Origin: Phytohabitans rumicis
GTDB lineage: Bacteria > Actinomycetota > Actinomycetes > Mycobacteriales > Micromonosporaceae
Direction of reading: 5' to 3'
Length of the DNA: 64,000 nucleotides
Assembly (NCBI RefSeq): GCF_011764445.1
Contig: NZ_BLPG01000001.1
Span: 7,519,001-7,583,000, forward strand
Shown here: positions 62,201-64,000 of the stretch, piece by piece
How the letters are laid out: each line of letters opens with the position of its first letter
Position numbering within the stretch: position 1 is the first letter of the stretch
Notes under the pieces: generated by a model
The model's database searches: none
Seen by the model: only the letters and a program-made list of their open reading frames with translations
Told to the model about the DNA's origin: nothing
Position numbers and translations under genes: made by a program

Positions 62201-64000
62201 TCGCGAGCCAGGCCCGCACCGACATCGCGTACGACCCGCTGGGGCGGCTGGCCGGCGTGTGGCGCCCCGGCCGGTCCAAAGTGGACCTCCCGGACCAGCC
62301 GAACGTGCGGTACGTGTACGCGGTACAGAACGACGCGCCGAGCTGGGTGCGGACGGACACGCTCGTGGCCAACGGCAACTACGTCAGCAGCTTCACCATG
62401 CACGACGGGTTCCTACGGGAACGGCAGACCCAGGCGCCGAACCCGAAGGGCGGCCGGACCGTCACCGACGCGCTCACCGACTCACGCGGGCTGACGTACC
62501 TGGCCAAGGGCCCCTACCACCAGGACGCCGCGCCGGGCACGTCGCTGGTCGAGCCCGACATCAACAAGGTGCCGAGCATGACCCTGACCCGATTCAACGG
62601 CGTCGAACGGGCCGTCGAACAGATCTACCTCACGTTCAACGCGGAGCCCAACGACGGTCGGCGATGGCGCACCTCGACCGCGTACGGCGGCGACCGCGTC
62701 ACCGTGACCCCACGGACCGGCGCGCCCCCCACGACGACGATCAGCGACGCGCGGGGGCAGACCACCGAGGTCTGGCAGTACCGCGGCGCCACCCCGTCCG
62801 GCGACCACGACGTCACCCAGTACCGCTACACCAAGTCCGGCGAGATCACCCAGGTGACCGACCCGGCCGGCAACGCCTGGCGCTACGAGTACGACATTCG
62901 CGGCCGGCGGACGGTGGCGGTGGACCCGGACTCCGGCCGGTCCGAGATGACCTACGACAACGCCAGCCAGCTGCTGACCATCACGGACGCGCGCGGCAAG
63001 ACGATCACCAACGAGCACGACGACCTGGGCCGCTTGACCACCACGCGGTCGGGGTCGACCGTGCTGGCGAAGTGGATCTACGACACGCTGAAGCCGGGAC
63101 TGCTGACCTCCTCGACCCGGTACCAGGCGGGCGGCGAGTACACCCGGGCGGTGACCGGGTACAACGAGGCCGGCCAGCCCACCGGAGAGCAGGTGAGCTT
63201 CCCGGGCACCGAGATCGGCATCGTCGGCACGGCCTCGTTCACCACCACCACGACGTACAAAGTGGACGGCAGCCCGAACCTCGTGCGGCTCCCCGCGCTC
63301 AGCACCGACGTGCCGGCCGAGACGCTGACCCACGGCTACGACACGCTGGGCGGCCTGCTCAGCCTGAAGGGCAACACGGCGACCGGCAGCACGACCTACC
63401 TCAACCGGGCCACCTACACCGCCCTGGGTGAGCCGGAGCTGATGGAGTTCGGTGCCCCGGCCGCCGGACCACACGTCTGGCAACAGTGGACGTACGAGGA
63501 CGGCACCCGCCGGCTGTCCACCGCGCTCACCGAGCGGGAACAGACCGGCAACCTCCGGGTGGACCTGCTGTCCTACGCCTACGACCCGACCGGAAACCTG
63601 CTCTCCCTCAAGGACGAGATGCCGGGCGTGGCAGTGGACAACCAGTGCTTCCGGTACGACCACCGGCGCCGGGTGACCGACGCCTGGACACAGACCGGGG
63701 CGTGCGCGGCCGCCCCGAGCACGGCGGTGATCGGCGGGCCGGCACCGTACTGGCAGAGCTACGGCCACGACGTGACCGGCAATCGCACCGGCCTGACCCG
63801 GCACGGGCTGAACGGAGCCGCGGACGTCCTCAGCACCTACAGCTACCCGGCGGCGGGGCAGCCCCGCCCGCACGCGGTGACCGGCGTACAGACCGCCGGC
63901 TCCGCGGCCGCCAGCTACGACTACGACGCCGCCGGCAACACGGTCAGCCGGCCCGGCCCGGGCGGGCAGCAGACCCTCGCCTGGGACACCGAGGGCAGGC
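59278..64000 (+). CDS. secreted RHS/YD-repeat protein (partial, runs off window)
   Basis: At least 1574 residues. The signal peptide MRTKSRLAAALTVVLTVTLA is cleaved near VAADV. After an Ala/Pro-rich start come the RHS plug (TLSPAGQWAVSTQSGAFSWS, APSLSLSYSSAAVDGRTAST, SWLGEGWSLWPGYVERSYRG) and then a long beta-cage with YD repeats (YDPLGRLAGVW, YTKSGEITQVTDPAGNAWRY, YEYDIRGRRTVAVDPDSGRS, TYDNASQLLTITDARGKTIT). The frame is still open at 64000, inside YD repeats (YDYDAAGNTVSRPG), so the RHS core and any C-terminal toxin lie beyond. RHS proteins encapsulate a toxin or carry surface glycan. AAAGG lies 11 bases before ATG. Confidence 0.9.
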   Translation, partial: MRTKSRLAAALTVVLTVTLAGFAGQPSAAVAADVSPTEPSVMPSVPGEPVPVKAPAPDPASKAAQVPVPDLAWPQADAATASTSAGGAVQVRVLDQAAASAAGVQGLLVSVAGMSRVAAGEKVKLSIDYSRLRNLYGGDWATRLRLVDVDRDVVLPATNDVAGGKLASTVEAGAVGSTLAVTAATGGSAGDFAATTLSPAGQWAVSTQSGAFSWSYNLRTPPAPGGLAPSLSLSYSSAAVDGRTASTNNQPSWLGEGWSLWPGYVERSYRGCADTEGKPKTGDLCWINENAVMALGGATNELVREGTSQRWRPKADDGTRVEQRFDKAANGDVRGEYWVVTTTDGFQYHYGSRVAAESTWTVPVFGDSPGEGCGGAFATSDCVRAWRWNLDYVVDPHGSTITYQYRAETNRYARNQTDASVATYTRGGWLERIDYGDRAGEPAAGQVVFAVADRCRPDMPCAQHTGAVWPDVPWDWECTGASCPDKYSPTFWSTKRLASITTKVRSGTAYLDVDQWSFDHIYPDPGDGTSAGLWLRGITHTGLVGGSQPLPPVTFAGSALANRVDSPTDGPPQLNKFRIETVHNGSGGDLNVVYAPPNCKAGALPSPATNTLRCFPARWVMSPEPEPRDDWFHVYAVGQITQVDRVAGGMTEVLNYEYLGGGAWRYDDNPLIAEKYRTWSLWRGYEKVQVRHGDPVQEPGRPVSLTQYQYFRGMHGDRAAATGGTKPPVDVTDSAGTALADLDPLAGSLREQITYDGVGGAVVSGAIHDPWVRGPTATQGSRQAFQVQTVRMANRTALAGGGFRRTQVDTAYDNEGNATQVNDLGDTATAADDRCTRTDYARNETAWLLNLPSRVATVGVACDATPSYPDDAISDVRTYYDGLAWDAAPSAGNATMVEEADSYAGSTAHYLTVSTATHDGYGRVLDSFDALQRKNATRYEPEKGPVTATSLTNSLGQTVTTTLNPAWGVPVTVVIASQARTDIAYDPLGRLAGVWRPGRSKVDLPDQPNVRYVYAVQNDAPSWVRTDTLVANGNYVSSFTMHDGFLRERQTQAPNPKGGRTVTDALTDSRGLTYLAKGPYHQDAAPGTSLVEPDINKVPSMTLTRFNGVERAVEQIYLTFNAEPNDGRRWRTSTAYGGDRVTVTPRTGAPPTTTISDARGQTTEVWQYRGATPSGDHDVTQYRYTKSGEITQVTDPAGNAWRYEYDIRGRRTVAVDPDSGRSEMTYDNASQLLTITDARGKTITNEHDDLGRLTTTRSGSTVLAKWIYDTLKPGLLTSSTRYQAGGEYTRAVTGYNEAGQPTGEQVSFPGTEIGIVGTASFTTTTTYKVDGSPNLVRLPALSTDVPAETLTHGYDTLGGLLSLKGNTATGSTTYLNRATYTALGEPELMEFGAPAAGPHVWQQWTYEDGTRRLSTALTEREQTGNLRVDLLSYAYDPTGNLLSLKDEMPGVAVDNQCFRYDHRRRVTDAWTQTGACAAAPSTAVIGGPAPYWQSYGHDVTGNRTGLTRHGLNGAADVLSTYSYPAAGQPRPHAVTGVQTAGSAAASYDYDAAGNTVSRPGPGGQQTLAWDTEGR

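Noticed and set aside
1-64000. CRISPR arrays, tRNA/rRNA genes, riboswitches and a prophage
   Set aside because: None seen: no regular spaced repeats, no tRNA cloverleaf recognised by eye, no integrase or phage structural genes. A tRNA scan would be needed to exclude tRNAs fully.

Overview
The window reads as the chromosome of a high-GC actinomycete. Third codon positions are almost all G or C, and it carries an F420-type (DDN-like) reductase, a SARP regulator, two ECF sigma factors, an IdeR/DmdR iron box and many TetR and LuxR regulators. The gene content and repeat style suggest Micromonosporaceae, but that assignment is inference. No rRNA, tRNA, CRISPR array or replication origin was recognised.

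Layout. 36-2015: F420-dependent reductase, and a divergent SDR/TetR pair. 2047-2895: an MFS transporter remnant split by a 439-bp palindromic element with inverted ends and a target duplication. 2945-5618: rifamycin phosphotransferase preceded by a rifamycin-associated element. 5622-7717: ECF41 (SigJ-type) sigma factor with an FAD oxidoreductase. 7833-8795: TPR protein. 8804-13481: five overlapping genes read leftward (VanX-like D,D-dipeptidase, alanine/serine racemase homologue, D-Ala-D-X ligase, histidine kinase, response regulator), which together look like a vancomycin-resistance or cell-wall-remodelling operon. 13620-15739: a SUKH-like gene, and a SigE-family sigma factor with its membrane partner. 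15825-25358: a sugar locus with SorC regulator, FGGY kinase, nucleoside-hydrolase homologue, ABC importer, TIM-barrel isomerase and split transketolase; this is the gene set of the D-apiose pathway. 25360-27278: TetR with multiple operators and a membrane protein. 27275-29036: SPFH, ribbon-helix-helix and GPP34 operon behind a perfect 16-bp palindrome. 29176-43231: mixed accessory genes (MOSC, GNAT, TPR, glycosyltransferase, SARP, siderophore-interacting protein, VOC, LuxR/ATPase, unknown proteins) with a 144-bp inverted repeat at 30.1 and 41.8 kb. 43410-53073: hydrolases, a large secreted PA14/sugar-dehydrogenase-like/DUF1080 protein, a GH1 glycosidase, a lactonase-like MBL protein, and an NAD(P)-binding protein with TetR. 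53233-64000: a proline-rich protein with an ESX-like N-terminus, a LamG surface protein, and an RHS/YD-repeat protein that runs off the window.

At least ten genes are interrupted by single-base frame changes, nearly all in runs of four or more C or G. Protein similarity continues across each break, so many are probably sequence errors and not true pseudogenes. The affected genes are annotated over their full inferred span.
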